From JBAWVR01 sp037147155 (GTDB taxonomy: Bacteria > Patescibacteriota > Minisyncoccia > Phycocordibacterales > GWA1-40-21), in NCBI GenBank assembly GCA_037147155.1, contig JBAWVR010000009.1:1-20837 (forward strand): a stretch of DNA of 20,837 nt. Direction: 5' to 3'. The position numbers and the translations under genes are program-made. The notes under the pieces are model-generated. The model was not told the origin of the DNA. It saw only the letters and a program-made list of their open reading frames with translations, and searched no databases. Below are positions 6,367-14,362 of this stretch, one piece after another. Position 1 is the first letter of the stretch. Every line of letters starts with the position of its first letter.

Positions 6367-8052
6367 ATGAACCCTGACGAAGATAAAACAAAAGCTAAAC
6401 TCGACTACCTGAGGCGCCAAGAAGAGGAAGAAGTTGTGCAACTAATTGCCCGTCGTAATGGCTACGCTTATGTAAACTTACACCAGATATCTATCAACAC
6501 TGATGCATTGAGATTGATCCCAGAAAATGAAGCACTGGCAGCAAAAATGGGCGCTTATGAACTAATCAACAAAAAACTCAGCGTCGCCATCATGTCTCCA
6601 AAGAATCCTTTAACTATGCAAGTTTTGGATAGGCTTGATCGAGCTGGCTATGAATTAAAGATTTTTGTTGCTTCTGAATCCAGCTTGGAGAAAATTTGGG
6701 GACACTATCAAGATTTATCCTACGCCCAAACCACTCGCGCTGGATCACTCGAAATTTCAGCTCAAAGCATTGCTGATATAATTTCCAAAGCCAAAGATAT
6801 CCCTGGTATCAAACAGTTGATTCAGGACGCCGTTTCCTCACACCAATCCTATCGTGTCTCTATTATTATTGAAACTATCCTGGCTGGTGCTTTGGGAACC
6901 GGTGCTTCAGATATTCACTTGGAACCTGAGGAAACCTACGCCCGCTTACGCTATCGCCTTGACGGTGTTTTGGTTGACGTCTTAGATTTTGATAATGACA
7001 CTCTAAAATCTTTGATTGCTAGGCTTAAACTCTTGTCGGGTATGATTCTAAATATTCACAACAAAGCTCAGGACGGACGTTTTAGTATCAAGTTGAGCGA
7101 CAAAGAAATTGAAATCCGTTCTTCTATTCTCCCTGGAGCGTACAGCGAATCCATGGTTATGCGCGTTTTGAATCCAGATTCTATTTCCGTCAAAGTGGAA
7201 GAATTGGGTATGGACCAATGGCTCCTCGATATTCTTCTCAAAGAAATCACCAAACCAAACGGCATGATCCTCACCACTGGTCCGACTGGTTCCGGTAAAA
7301 CCACCACCCTGTATTCTTTCTTGCGCAAAATTCACACTCCAGAAATTAAAATTATTACCATCGAAGACCCAATCGAATATCACCTACCTGGAATTGTACA
7401 AACACAGACCGATGCTGACGCAGGCTATACTTTCCTCGCCGGTCTCCGTGCTGCTCTTCGTCAAGATCCAGATGTAATAATGGTGGGTGAAATCCGCGAT
7501 GCCGAAACTGCTGGTATTGCTGTGCAATCAGCTTTGACTGGTCACTTGGTTTTCTCTACCCTTCACACCAATGATGCTGCTGGTACCTTCCCTCGCCTCG
7601 TGAACTTGGGTATTAATCCTCGTGATACTGTCTCGGCCATGAACGTAGCTATGGCCCAAAGACTTCTCCGTAAGGTTTGTCAGAACTGTCACAAACAAGT
7701 TCCACTCACAGCCGAACAAAAAACATTCTTTGGTAAAGTCACCGATTCAATCCGCAACAGAAAGTTGGTAGAAGGTATTCAGACAGAAAATATTTACGAA
7801 GCTGTTGGTTGTGAAAAATGTAACGGCACTGGTTACAAAGGCCGTATTGGTATTTTTGAAATCATTTTGAAAAATGAAGCTTTACAACAAGAATTGATCA
7901 AAGAAAATCCAAACGAAAAAGCCATCAAAAAAATTGGTCTTGATCAGGGTATGCTCGACATGCGCCAAGATGGAATTCTAAAGATCCTTCGTGGTCTCAC
8001 CACTCTCGATGAATTGTCTCGTGTGATCGATTTGGATGAAGAAATCTTATAA
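6367..8052 (+). CDS. pilB: Type IV pilus assembly ATPase PilB/GspE, 561 aa
   Basis: A hexameric cytoplasmic ATPase that powers pilus extension. The N-terminal MshEN/T2SSE-type domain (about 1-150) is followed by the N2 domain with GASDIHLEPE and the core ATPase. Walker A is GPTGSGKTT (305-313), the Asp box lies in IEDPIEYH, and Walker B is DPDVIMVGEIRD (367-378), with STLHTND after it. A zinc-binding four-Cys motif is present: Cys438/Cys441 and Cys482/Cys485, the second pair in CEKCNGTGYKGRIGIFEI. The start at 6367 fits the -10 box. No other pilus gene is in the window. The TAA stop is also the first three bases of a structured repeat element. Confidence 0.96.
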   Translation: MNPDEDKTKAKLDYLRRQEEEEVVQLIARRNGYAYVNLHQISINTDALRLIPENEALAAKMGAYELINKKLSVAIMSPKNPLTMQVLDRLDRAGYELKIFVASESSLEKIWGHYQDLSYAQTTRAGSLEISAQSIADIISKAKDIPGIKQLIQDAVSSHQSYRVSIIIETILAGALGTGASDIHLEPEETYARLRYRLDGVLVDVLDFDNDTLKSLIARLKLLSGMILNIHNKAQDGRFSIKLSDKEIEIRSSILPGAYSESMVMRVLNPDSISVKVEELGMDQWLLDILLKEITKPNGMILTTGPTGSGKTTTLYSFLRKIHTPEIKIITIEDPIEYHLPGIVQTQTDADAGYTFLAGLRAALRQDPDVIMVGEIRDAETAGIAVQSALTGHLVFSTLHTNDAAGTFPRLVNLGINPRDTVSAMNVAMAQRLLRKVCQNCHKQVPLTAEQKTFFGKVTDSIRNRKLVEGIQTENIYEAVGCEKCNGTGYKGRIGIFEIILKNEALQQELIKENPNEKAIKKIGLDQGMLDMRQDGILKILRGLTTLDELSRVIDLDEEIL

Positions 8053-8192
8053 CCCCGTTGTAGATTTTGGCATTAAAATTGTTTTTAACAAGGCAGACTC
8101 TAATATTAAGTTAGGGTCTGTTTTGCTAATTAGATAATCAAGACAATGGCTGAACGCAATTTTAAAAACGATGCCAAAACTCACAACCGGGT
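8050..8192 (+). ncRNA. Structured 3' element, copy 1, starts at the pilB stop codon
   Basis: Long imperfect terminal stem: 8052-8073 pairs with 8171-8192, then TAAAATTG (8074-8081) pairs with CAATTTTA (8157-8164), leaving AAAACG bulged. An inner hairpin is CAGACTCTAA (8094-8103) with TTAGGGTCTG (8111-8120). Copy 2 at 20147-20003 (minus) has the same architecture with compensating changes. The inner hairpin uses T-G pairs that would be A-C on the other strand, favouring an RNA read in the pilB direction. No known family is recognised; a MITE-like DNA element is the main alternative. Confidence 0.65.
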
Positions 8193-8227
8193 ACATCATT
8201 ACGATACAAAAACACTTTTCCCGGAAT

Positions 8228-8300
8228 TTGTCTTTTTCATCATATGGGGTAAGATATTAAGTATAGATGGCAACAAAAAACTGCCATCGGGCAGTTTTTT
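8228..8300 (+). promoter_or_regulatory. Promoter with attenuator-like terminator/antiterminator
   Basis: -35 TTGTCT (8228-8233), a 16-base spacer, -10 TAAGAT (8250-8255). Downstream, CTGCC (8281-8285) pairs with GGCAG (8290-8294) before six T: a clean terminator. GATGGCA (8266-8272) can instead pair with TGCCATC (8282-8288), which would break the terminator stem. The terminator is clear; attenuation and ruvB as target are inferences. Confidence 0.45.
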
Positions 8301-8306
8301 GAAACA

Positions 8307-8480
8307 GATTCAGAAGATAAATCTCTAAGCAATACTTTTTATAACTTAGATAGAAAGTTAAATAGGTTTCGAAGGATAGACCCCGCAAATACCACAAGGG
8401 TAAAACCGGATCGTCCTTTAAAAAATATTAGTAAATCCCCAAGAGAAGACTCAATCGCTTAGAGATTTATACCCTGAATC
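8307..8480. ncRNA. Candidate structured noncoding RNA upstream of ruvB
   Basis: The ends pair over a long distance: GATTCAG (8307-8313) with CTGAATC (8474-8480), and a perfect 12-bp AAATCTCTAAGC (8319-8330) with GCTTAGAGATTT (8457-8468), separated by a symmetric 5x5 internal loop. Inside are AACTT/AAGTT near 8344 and an ACCC/GGGT hairpin near 8380-8401. Length and closed ends recall 6S RNA, but I cannot match conserved 6S bases, and rnpB, tmRNA and SRP signatures are absent. With copy 1 and the attenuator this accounts for most of the 8053-8563 gap. Confidence 0.35.
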
Positions 8481-8563
8481 AAATTTTTAAATCGATTCTG
8501 AATGAAGAATAAAAAAATCCCTCAAATCAGGCTCTGCGTCTAGTTTAGCATGAAATAACTTTT

Positions 8564-9604
8564 ATGTCAAGCAATTTCAACACAAATTCGGTCAACACTC
8601 AAAAAGACCAAGAAAATAGCCATAAAACAGGCGACGTAAATTTTTTGGACCAAACTCTAAGACCTTCTACCTGGGCTGAATATGTTGGACAGAAAAATAT
8701 CAAAGACAACCTCCAGGTTTTGCTCATGGCCGCCAAACAGCGCAATCATCCGCCAGAACATATTCTTTTTTATGGTCCACCCGGTCTTGGAAAAACCACT
8801 TTAGCTCACTTGATTGCCAAAGAAACTTCATCTCAACTCAAAGTTACCTCTGGTCCAGCTATTGAAAAAGTTGGTGATCTTGCTTCTATCCTCACCAACC
8901 TCTCCCCTGGTGATATGTTGTTCATTGATGAGATTCACCGACTCAATAAAGCAATTGAAGAAATACTTTATCCAGCCATGGAGTCCGGTTCACTCGATAT
9001 TATCATCGGCAAAGGCCCATCCGCTCGTACCATCCAACTTGATTTACCGCCTTTTACCCTACTCGCCGCTACTACCAAGATTGCTGATATCTCTGCCCCA
9101 CTTCGATCTCGTTTTTCTGGTGGTGTTTTCAAGCTAGAGTTCTACTCCAATGATGAAATCAAAACCATCATTAAACGTAGTGCCAAAATCTTGGGTGTAG
9201 AAATCAATGATGAAGCCGCGGACAAGATTGCTCGTCGTAGTCGCTTCACTCCCCGCACCGCCAACTACTTCTTAAAGCGATGTCGCGATCTCGCTCAGGT
9301 TCGTGAAGGTGAGCTTACTCCCGAGATTGTTGATGAGACCTTGAAAATGCTTGGTATCGATGAATTGGGACTGTCGTCTCACGACCGAGAATTATTGACT
9401 GTCATGATAGACAAATTTAACGGTGGACCAGTTGGCCTAAATACTCTAGGTGCTGCCCTCTCTGAAGAACAAGCCACTATTGAGGACGTCTATGAACCAT
9501 ATTTGATCCAACTTGGCTTTATCGAAAGAACTCCCCGCGGCCGAACAGTTACCGACTTGGCTCATAAGCATTTGGGCAAGAAGGGACCAGGCAGACTATT
9601 ATAA
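8564..9604 (+). CDS. ruvB: Holliday junction branch-migration helicase RuvB, 346 aa
   Basis: The AAA+ motor that drives branch migration with RuvA. Residues 1-25 are a low-complexity N-terminal tail, then LRPSTWAEYVGQ starts the family core. Walker A is GPPGLGKTT (71-79), Walker B LFIDEIHRL (119-127), sensor 1 AATTK (168-172), arginine finger region LRSRF (180-184), and the C-terminal winged helix ends in IERTPRGRTVTDLAHKHLG. Length is normal. No SD is obvious before the ATG. ruvC lies on the same contig 11 kb away, and ruvA is not seen. Confidence 0.97.
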   Translation: MSSNFNTNSVNTQKDQENSHKTGDVNFLDQTLRPSTWAEYVGQKNIKDNLQVLLMAAKQRNHPPEHILFYGPPGLGKTTLAHLIAKETSSQLKVTSGPAIEKVGDLASILTNLSPGDMLFIDEIHRLNKAIEEILYPAMESGSLDIIIGKGPSARTIQLDLPPFTLLAATTKIADISAPLRSRFSGGVFKLEFYSNDEIKTIIKRSAKILGVEINDEAADKIARRSRFTPRTANYFLKRCRDLAQVREGELTPEIVDETLKMLGIDELGLSSHDRELLTVMIDKFNGGPVGLNTLGAALSEEQATIEDVYEPYLIQLGFIERTPRGRTVTDLAHKHLGKKGPGRLL

Positions 9605-9636
9605 AAACAAAACCGCCTATCGCGGTTTTGTTTTTT
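9604..9636 (+). terminator. Terminator of ruvB
   Basis: AAAACAAAACCGC (9604-9616) pairs with GCGGTTTTGTTTT (9622-9634), followed by more T. It begins at the stop codon. Confidence 0.92.
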
Positions 9637-9853
9637 CTTTGATTTCTATGGTTTTTATATTGAATGTCTCCCCAGCCATAATTTTACTGGCGATTATTGA
9701 GTTTTTTTATTTGTTAGAGTATAGTGTGTTTATAGTTATATTGCGCTTCGCCCGTCCAGGGATGTGCTATTCGCACACGCACAATATTAAATATTTTAAT
9801 AGTAAAATTATAGCGGGGTGATCATTTTTGTAAGTCACTTCGTTCCAACAAAA

Positions 9854-10384
9854 ATGTCAGGTCATAATAAATGGTCAAAAATTAAGAATCAGAAGGCGGT
9901 CACTGATGCTCGCAAAAGCAAAATCTTTACCAAGATGGTGCGCTTGATTACTGTCGAAGCCAAAAAGAGTAAAGGCATGATGTCACCAGGTCTCAAAACT
10001 GTGGTAGACAAGGCCAAGAGTTTTAACGTGCCGAACGACACTATTGACCGCGCAGTTAAAAAAGCTAGCACTGATAACGGAGCAGCGATGGAAGCTATCA
10101 CCTATGAAGCTTACGGACCGGGTGGTGTGGCTCTCATCATTGAAGCATTAACCGAAAACCGCAACAAAGCCGCTGGTGAAGTAAAACATATTCTCTCTGA
10201 GGCTGGATCAGAACTAGCGGCAATAGGAAGTGCTTCCTGGGCCTTCACCCGCTCTCCTGACGGCACTTGGACTCCAAATATGACTCTTCCACTATCTGAT
10301 GAAGATTATGAGAAATTGGAGAAACTAGTGGATGCACTAGAGGACAATGATGAAGTACAGGATGTGTACACTAACGCTGAATAA
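9854..10384 (+). CDS. yebC: YebC/TACO1-family protein, short form, 176 aa
   Basis: YebC proteins are linked to ribosome rescue at polyproline stretches and in some cases to transcription regulation. ATG 9854 gives the family N-terminus MSGHNKWSKIKNQKAVTDARKSKIFTK; the in-frame extension to 9818 is unrelated and rejected. TYEAYGPGGVALIIEALTENRNKAAGEVKHILSEAG is followed by GSASWAFTR and then almost directly by the C-terminal LSDEDYEKLEKLVDALEDNDEVQDVYTNAE. The usual ~60-residue alpha/beta segment between these blocks is missing, so this is shorter than the normal ~240 aa. No SD is seen; a TAAAATTATAG stretch lies at 9803-9813. Confidence 0.92.
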   Translation: MSGHNKWSKIKNQKAVTDARKSKIFTKMVRLITVEAKKSKGMMSPGLKTVVDKAKSFNVPNDTIDRAVKKASTDNGAAMEAITYEAYGPGGVALIIEALTENRNKAAGEVKHILSEAGSELAAIGSASWAFTRSPDGTWTPNMTLPLSDEDYEKLEKLVDALEDNDEVQDVYTNAE

Positions 10385-10399
10385 AGAAGTATGAATAAA

Positions 10400-10444
10400 T
10401 AAAACAAAAGATCGGTTCGCGACGCGAACCGATCTTTTGTTTTA
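10400..10444. terminator. Bidirectional terminator between yebC and the GNAT gene
   Basis: A 21-bp perfect stem (10400-10420 / 10424-10444) with loop GAC. Terminal A and T tracts make it functional on both strands. The stop codon of the minus-strand gene lies within the stem. Confidence 0.9.
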
Positions 10445-13042
10445 CTCCCTTACTTTCTCAAACACTGTGTACCAATAAGTGTTCTTACCTTCTTTGGTAG
10501 AAAAATATCTAGTTAAAACGCATCCTTCAGAAAGAAGATCGTAATTCATATCTTTTTGTGAGTTTGTTTTTTCAATAATATAATTTTCATTATCGAGAAA
10601 CTTTACCCCCTCTTTATTCCCGGCCTCTCCAACAAGCTCGGCTCGTAAGAACTGCTCAACAAATGCATTTGGTCCAACCTTTTTTGTCGAATACTCGTTT
10701 TTGTCATTTCTCTCTATTTTGACAACGTTCACTCCATGATGATTAAATACCTGACCGATTCCAATAAAACCTTCCTCAATGTATTTTGAGCAGATTGGAA
10801 TATCCACATTACTTATGCCATGAATAATATTTTCTCTAGCTAACTTATTTATGGTTGAATTCATAACTACTTCACCAATTCTAGAGCTTTTATAATTTGG
10901 ATCTGTATTAAATGAGGCAGCATAAATAGCACCGGTTTCTTTTTCATCAATTATTTCTGGCTCAAAAGTAATAAATGAAACTATTTTATTTTTATTTTTA
11001 AGAAAATAAACTATTGTGTTTTGTTTTTTACATCTTTCAACAAAACCATCGATGAGACTCTGTTTTAGTTTTTCATTGTTAGAATAATTTTTCGAGTAGA
11101 TATCAATCATTTCTTTTAACTCTACCTCTGTTAATTCTATGGTCTTTTTTGAGTCAAAACCTCCTACAATTTCCAAGGTTCTATCGCCAAACTCTGACAA
11201 CACGTCTTTAAATACGCTAGAATACACGGAGGATTGAATAACACTATCCTTCAGGTCACTAATTATTTTATCATTAGGTATGTATTCTTGGTTTTTATTG
11301 TGGCTATATTCAACATTTTTCCTCCACTGTTCGAGTATCTGTCTGGTTTTTCTAATAGCTGATTGTAGATAATTGATTGATGATTCTGTATTTATATTTC
11401 CACGTCTTTCATCCTTTTTGATTAGGTCAATAATCTCATTGGACTGTAAAACAATAGAAGAATACATGTCTAAAAAAATGTTGAGTTCTCCTCCAACTGA
11501 TTTAGAGCACATATCTAAAAATTCTTCTCCAAAGACTACATTTTCCGAACAACCAATGAACACTTCGAGTATTTGATTCTTTCTCTCCTGATTTTTGTTT
11601 AAAACTGATATTAATTTTTGATATGAATCATTATTTTCTACAGACAAAAACTTTAGCAAACCCACAATAGCTCTAAAAGAAATTTCGGAAAAAGAAATTC
11701 CCATTTCTTGTTGAATTTTATTCGCTACTTCAGGCCTCAAACACTGACCCAACAATAGTAAATCGTTTTCATTTATATCACCAAATGGACTGAGTTCTTT
11801 ACTGCTGCTAATTTTGTCAAATGACTCAAATTTTACAGATTCTACACCTTTATTTTTTATTTTTTCTTCTTCGTTATAAATAAGCTTGGATATGTTGTGT
11901 CTTATCCCTGGCCAATCAGCTATAAACCATACGGTTATGTCTCCACCACTATCAATAATATTACTGATATTTTCTGGCGTTTTATTAAATATTGATGCGT
12001 AAAATTCCTCAACTGAGATACTTTGATTGAACTTTAAACGAAATTGCCCTAAAAGATTTATTAGACTTCTAATATTTAAATTATGATAGGTTTCATGTCT
12101 CTCGATTTTTTTAATTTTTTGTAACAAATCCAAACCGAGGTCTTCCAACTCCTCAATTTTTTTAGCCCCTGTATAAAATGAGCCATATCTTGGTAGACCA
12201 GCATGGTCAATAGCCACTAAAACATCTTTTGATGATGCCAAAATATCGTAATTAGAAGATAGATTACTTACTAATTTTCCATTTAATATTTGTTTTTCGC
12301 TGTGCGAATTTAGTCTTCCTGCTGACTTATTATCTACATAGGTGATAGCGCTAATACTTGGTCTGTCATTTTCATCAAGCATCCTTTCCTCCGCTGATTC
12401 TGCCACAATCCTGGTTAGTGGTTTTTCGGATGCTTTAAAAAATTGAATTATCTTTTCGATTCTTTCAACGGCTCTGCTAGCCCAACTATCATTCACCAAG
12501 GCAACACTGTAACAGGTTTCTAATTGATTTATTAAATCCTCTCTCAAACCACCTGGCAATATATTAATTTTATTGATCAATTTATTCTCTATCCCAACTT
12601 CGCCAAAATTAATTAAATTTACGAATTCTCCAATAATGGCCTGTCCAACAAAACCTCTCAATTCCTCAACTCTGTTTATCTTAGCCATAACTGTCATCAT
12701 TTCATTAGAAGCCAAGGCATTGGAAAGGTTTGGACTAAAAGAAAAGAAGCTTCTTCTAACCTTGTCTAAAAAAATATTCATTTTCTCTGAGTCTTGGTCT
12801 CTTTTTTCTATTACAAAACCAATCAATTCATCAAAAAATATTTTGGCATTATTAACATATTTTTCACTCCATGAATCATTCAATAGATGCATTCCTTCTC
12901 TTCCTTTTTTAACCTCCACATCTAAGTAAAAGCCTAAAAATAAATCTCTGATTTCTTTACGCACAAAATCAGGACTTTTTATTTCCTGTTTTTCAATATT
13001 ATCTTTTTCTTTTGTTTCTTTTAGAAAACCTGATTCGGACAT
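10442..13042 (-). CDS. Large protein of unknown function with C-terminal GNAT-like domain, 866 aa
   Basis: AT-rich, intact, and transcribed alone. Most of the protein is helical and hydrophilic, with no signal peptide or membrane segment. Residues ~1-200 are a charged helical region. Residues ~230-330 contain SISAITYVDNKSAGRL and ILASSKDVLVAIDHAGLPRYGSFY. Residues ~330-600 are helical repeats without a known motif. Residues ~660-790 look like an N-acetyltransferase fold: IVYFLKNKNKIVSFITFEPE (two strands), IYAASFNTDPNYKSSRIGEVVMNSTINKLAREN (acetyl-CoA loop and helix), then VDIPICSKYIEEGFIGIG. The canonical Q/RxxGxG/A loop is imperfect (SSRIGEVV). TAGAAT (13054-13049) places the transcript start on the ATG. 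The GNAT call is moderate; the rest is unknown. Confidence 0.8.
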   Translation of the reverse strand: MSESGFLKETKEKDNIEKQEIKSPDFVRKEIRDLFLGFYLDVEVKKGREGMHLLNDSWSEKYVNNAKIFFDELIGFVIEKRDQDSEKMNIFLDKVRRSFFSFSPNLSNALASNEMMTVMAKINRVEELRGFVGQAIIGEFVNLINFGEVGIENKLINKINILPGGLREDLINQLETCYSVALVNDSWASRAVERIEKIIQFFKASEKPLTRIVAESAEERMLDENDRPSISAITYVDNKSAGRLNSHSEKQILNGKLVSNLSSNYDILASSKDVLVAIDHAGLPRYGSFYTGAKKIEELEDLGLDLLQKIKKIERHETYHNLNIRSLINLLGQFRLKFNQSISVEEFYASIFNKTPENISNIIDSGGDITVWFIADWPGIRHNISKLIYNEEEKIKNKGVESVKFESFDKISSSKELSPFGDINENDLLLLGQCLRPEVANKIQQEMGISFSEISFRAIVGLLKFLSVENNDSYQKLISVLNKNQERKNQILEVFIGCSENVVFGEEFLDMCSKSVGGELNIFLDMYSSIVLQSNEIIDLIKKDERRGNINTESSINYLQSAIRKTRQILEQWRKNVEYSHNKNQEYIPNDKIISDLKDSVIQSSVYSSVFKDVLSEFGDRTLEIVGGFDSKKTIELTEVELKEMIDIYSKNYSNNEKLKQSLIDGFVERCKKQNTIVYFLKNKNKIVSFITFEPEIIDEKETGAIYAASFNTDPNYKSSRIGEVVMNSTINKLARENIIHGISNVDIPICSKYIEEGFIGIGQVFNHHGVNVVKIERNDKNEYSTKKVGPNAFVEQFLRAELVGEAGNKEGVKFLDNENYIIEKTNSQKDMNYDLLSEGCVLTRYFSTKEGKNTYWYTVFEKVRE

Positions 13043-13373
13043 ATCATTATTCTAACAATTTTTTAGCAAAAACTCGAATTATTAACCCCAAATATACAAG
13101 CATCAAAAATCAGTTTGATTTAGCAAATAGTTTTTTAGAGGAGAGAGTTTTTATACTACTCAAACTATTTAATCTTACCAACCTTTGACACCTGTATAGC
13201 TAGGGTCAAATCATCCAATGAATCCGCGATAATAAAATCATGAACTCAATAAGACGAGGAACTTTCTTGAAGTTCCTCAGGGAAAGCACCGGTTACCACA
13301 CCGGAGAAAGTTTCTTTACTGCAGGCACTTTCGAACCTGCTCAAGTTTTTAGGGTCACTTGCAACCTTTTTAT
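13043..13373. other. Hairpin-rich intergenic stretch
   Basis: No convincing gene in ~330 bases. Hairpins: AAATAGTTT (13125-13133)/AAACTATTT (13162-13170), enclosing AGAGGAGAGAGT; TTTGAC/GTCAAA around 13186-13210; a 9-bp GAGGAACTT (13256-13264)/AAGTTCCTC (13270-13278); CCGGT/ACCGG (13289-13304); GCAGG/CCTGC (13321-13340). The last three lie just behind the stop of the radical SAM gene and may form its 3' end. The -10 box of the GNAT gene is at 13054-13049. Confidence 0.5.
13049..13054 (-). promoter_or_regulatory. -10 box of the 866-aa gene, leaderless start
   Basis: TAGAAT on the minus strand with six bases before the ATG; no strong -35. Confidence 0.5.
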
Positions 13374-14285
13374 TTACATCCGTCTTCTAACAGCAGCCTC
13401 GAACACCTCGCTCGTTGATGATGAGCTGACAACATTTGCCAATTTCATCACTTCACGAACAAGCGTCTTGGCCTCGGGGTGACTAAGGTGTGGATTGTTT
13501 TTCATTCCTTCGCGCAAATACCATTCGCGCGGAGAAACAAGCTTCAATCCAGCCTCAGCCACCAGATCACGCCAGCCATCTTCGGGTAGGACTTCTTCGT
13601 CCTCTCGACCCAAATACAACTGACGTGATCTCTCCGGCATCCACGAGCGCATGCGTGCGTCGCAATACCGGAAACCCTTTACATCGAACTCGTCGTAGCC
13701 GAGCTTCTTCAACTCTGACAAAAATGACAAGTCCGACACACCCGCAATGTACGGGTGGGAGATGGGCAGGGCTTTGACCCCCATCTCCTTCGCAAGCTCG
13801 AGCGTTTTCAGGTGCTGACGCACCGTCACTCGCTCGATGGGTTGGTGATTACCCGTGATCGTAACCACCAGCATGAAGTTCGGCACTTGCGCGAGCCGCT
13901 TCATGGTTTCTCTTGATACGGGCCACTTACTCACGCAAGTGGCCACTTTCGCGAGCGGAGAAACGCGCTCGAGAAAGTGCCAGAGGTACTGGTCGAGTGC
14001 TGGCCAGAGCGGATCGCTCACGGCCGTAAACCCAACCATATCCCCCTTGAGAATCTCCCAAGGGAACCCGAGGAACCTGACTTGTTCTTCGGGATTTTCT
14101 CCGATCCAAGGCGACACGTTCACGAACGTGCACGCCTTATTCAACCCAGCGAGAGGTTGTTTGTTCCACACCTCCCGCCGGGTATCATGCTCAGTGACGA
14201 AGCAATATTTGCATGCCACCGGGCACGCCGGTTTTCCAGCCTCGAACTTGTATTCGCCCGAGGAGGCGATTTTGCTTTTACACAT
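13374..14285 (-). CDS. Radical SAM protein with canonical CX3CX2C, 303 aa
   Basis: Residues 21-28 are CPVACKYC, the classic cluster loop holding a 4Fe-4S and S-adenosylmethionine, with the usual aromatic before the third Cys. The barrel follows: VGFTAVSDP (84-92), VATCVSKWP, FMLVVTITGNHQPIERV (137-153), HLKTLELAKEMGVKALPISHPYI (158-180), YDEFDVKGFRYCDARMR. It resembles the spore-photoproduct-lyase/DNA-repair-like side of the superfamily, but I cannot name a reaction. ATG 14285 is set by an AGGAGG seven bases upstream; the in-frame extension to 14480 overlaps the upstream gene and is rejected. It is GC-richer than the housekeeping genes and lies 77 bases behind a related protein. Confidence 0.85.
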   Translation of the reverse strand: MCKSKIASSGEYKFEAGKPACPVACKYCFVTEHDTRREVWNKQPLAGLNKACTFVNVSPWIGENPEEQVRFLGFPWEILKGDMVGFTAVSDPLWPALDQYLWHFLERVSPLAKVATCVSKWPVSRETMKRLAQVPNFMLVVTITGNHQPIERVTVRQHLKTLELAKEMGVKALPISHPYIAGVSDLSFLSELKKLGYDEFDVKGFRYCDARMRSWMPERSRQLYLGREDEEVLPEDGWRDLVAEAGLKLVSPREWYLREGMKNNPHLSHPEAKTLVREVMKLANVVSSSSTSEVFEAAVRRRM

Positions 14286-14287
14286 TT

Positions 14288-14301
14288 TCGCCTCCTGGCG
14301 A
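14288..14301 (-). promoter_or_regulatory. Shine-Dalgarno held in a hairpin before the radical SAM gene
   Basis: On the minus strand TCGCC-AGGA-GGCGA forms a 5-bp stem. Its loop and 3' arm contain the AGGAGG of the downstream gene. Folding would mask the ribosome site, suggesting translational coupling or control. Confidence 0.5.
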
Positions 14302-14362
14302 TTTGTATGTGACTTTTGTTTACCTTCGATACTTGTCACAAAAATATCAAAGGATTGATCTC

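Noticed and set aside
8050..8192. Integron attC-like site
   Set aside because: The ends do not give the RYYYAAC ... GTTRRRY core arrangement on either strand, and no integrase is present.
8146..8328. 60-codon plus-strand frame
   Set aside because: It overlaps the structured element, promoter and attenuator, has no SD, and its composition is unlike a protein.
13240..13482. 80-codon plus-strand frame with a GATAAT box at leaderless spacing
   Set aside because: It overlaps the radical SAM gene antisense and traverses three hairpins; the translation shows no protein-like pattern.
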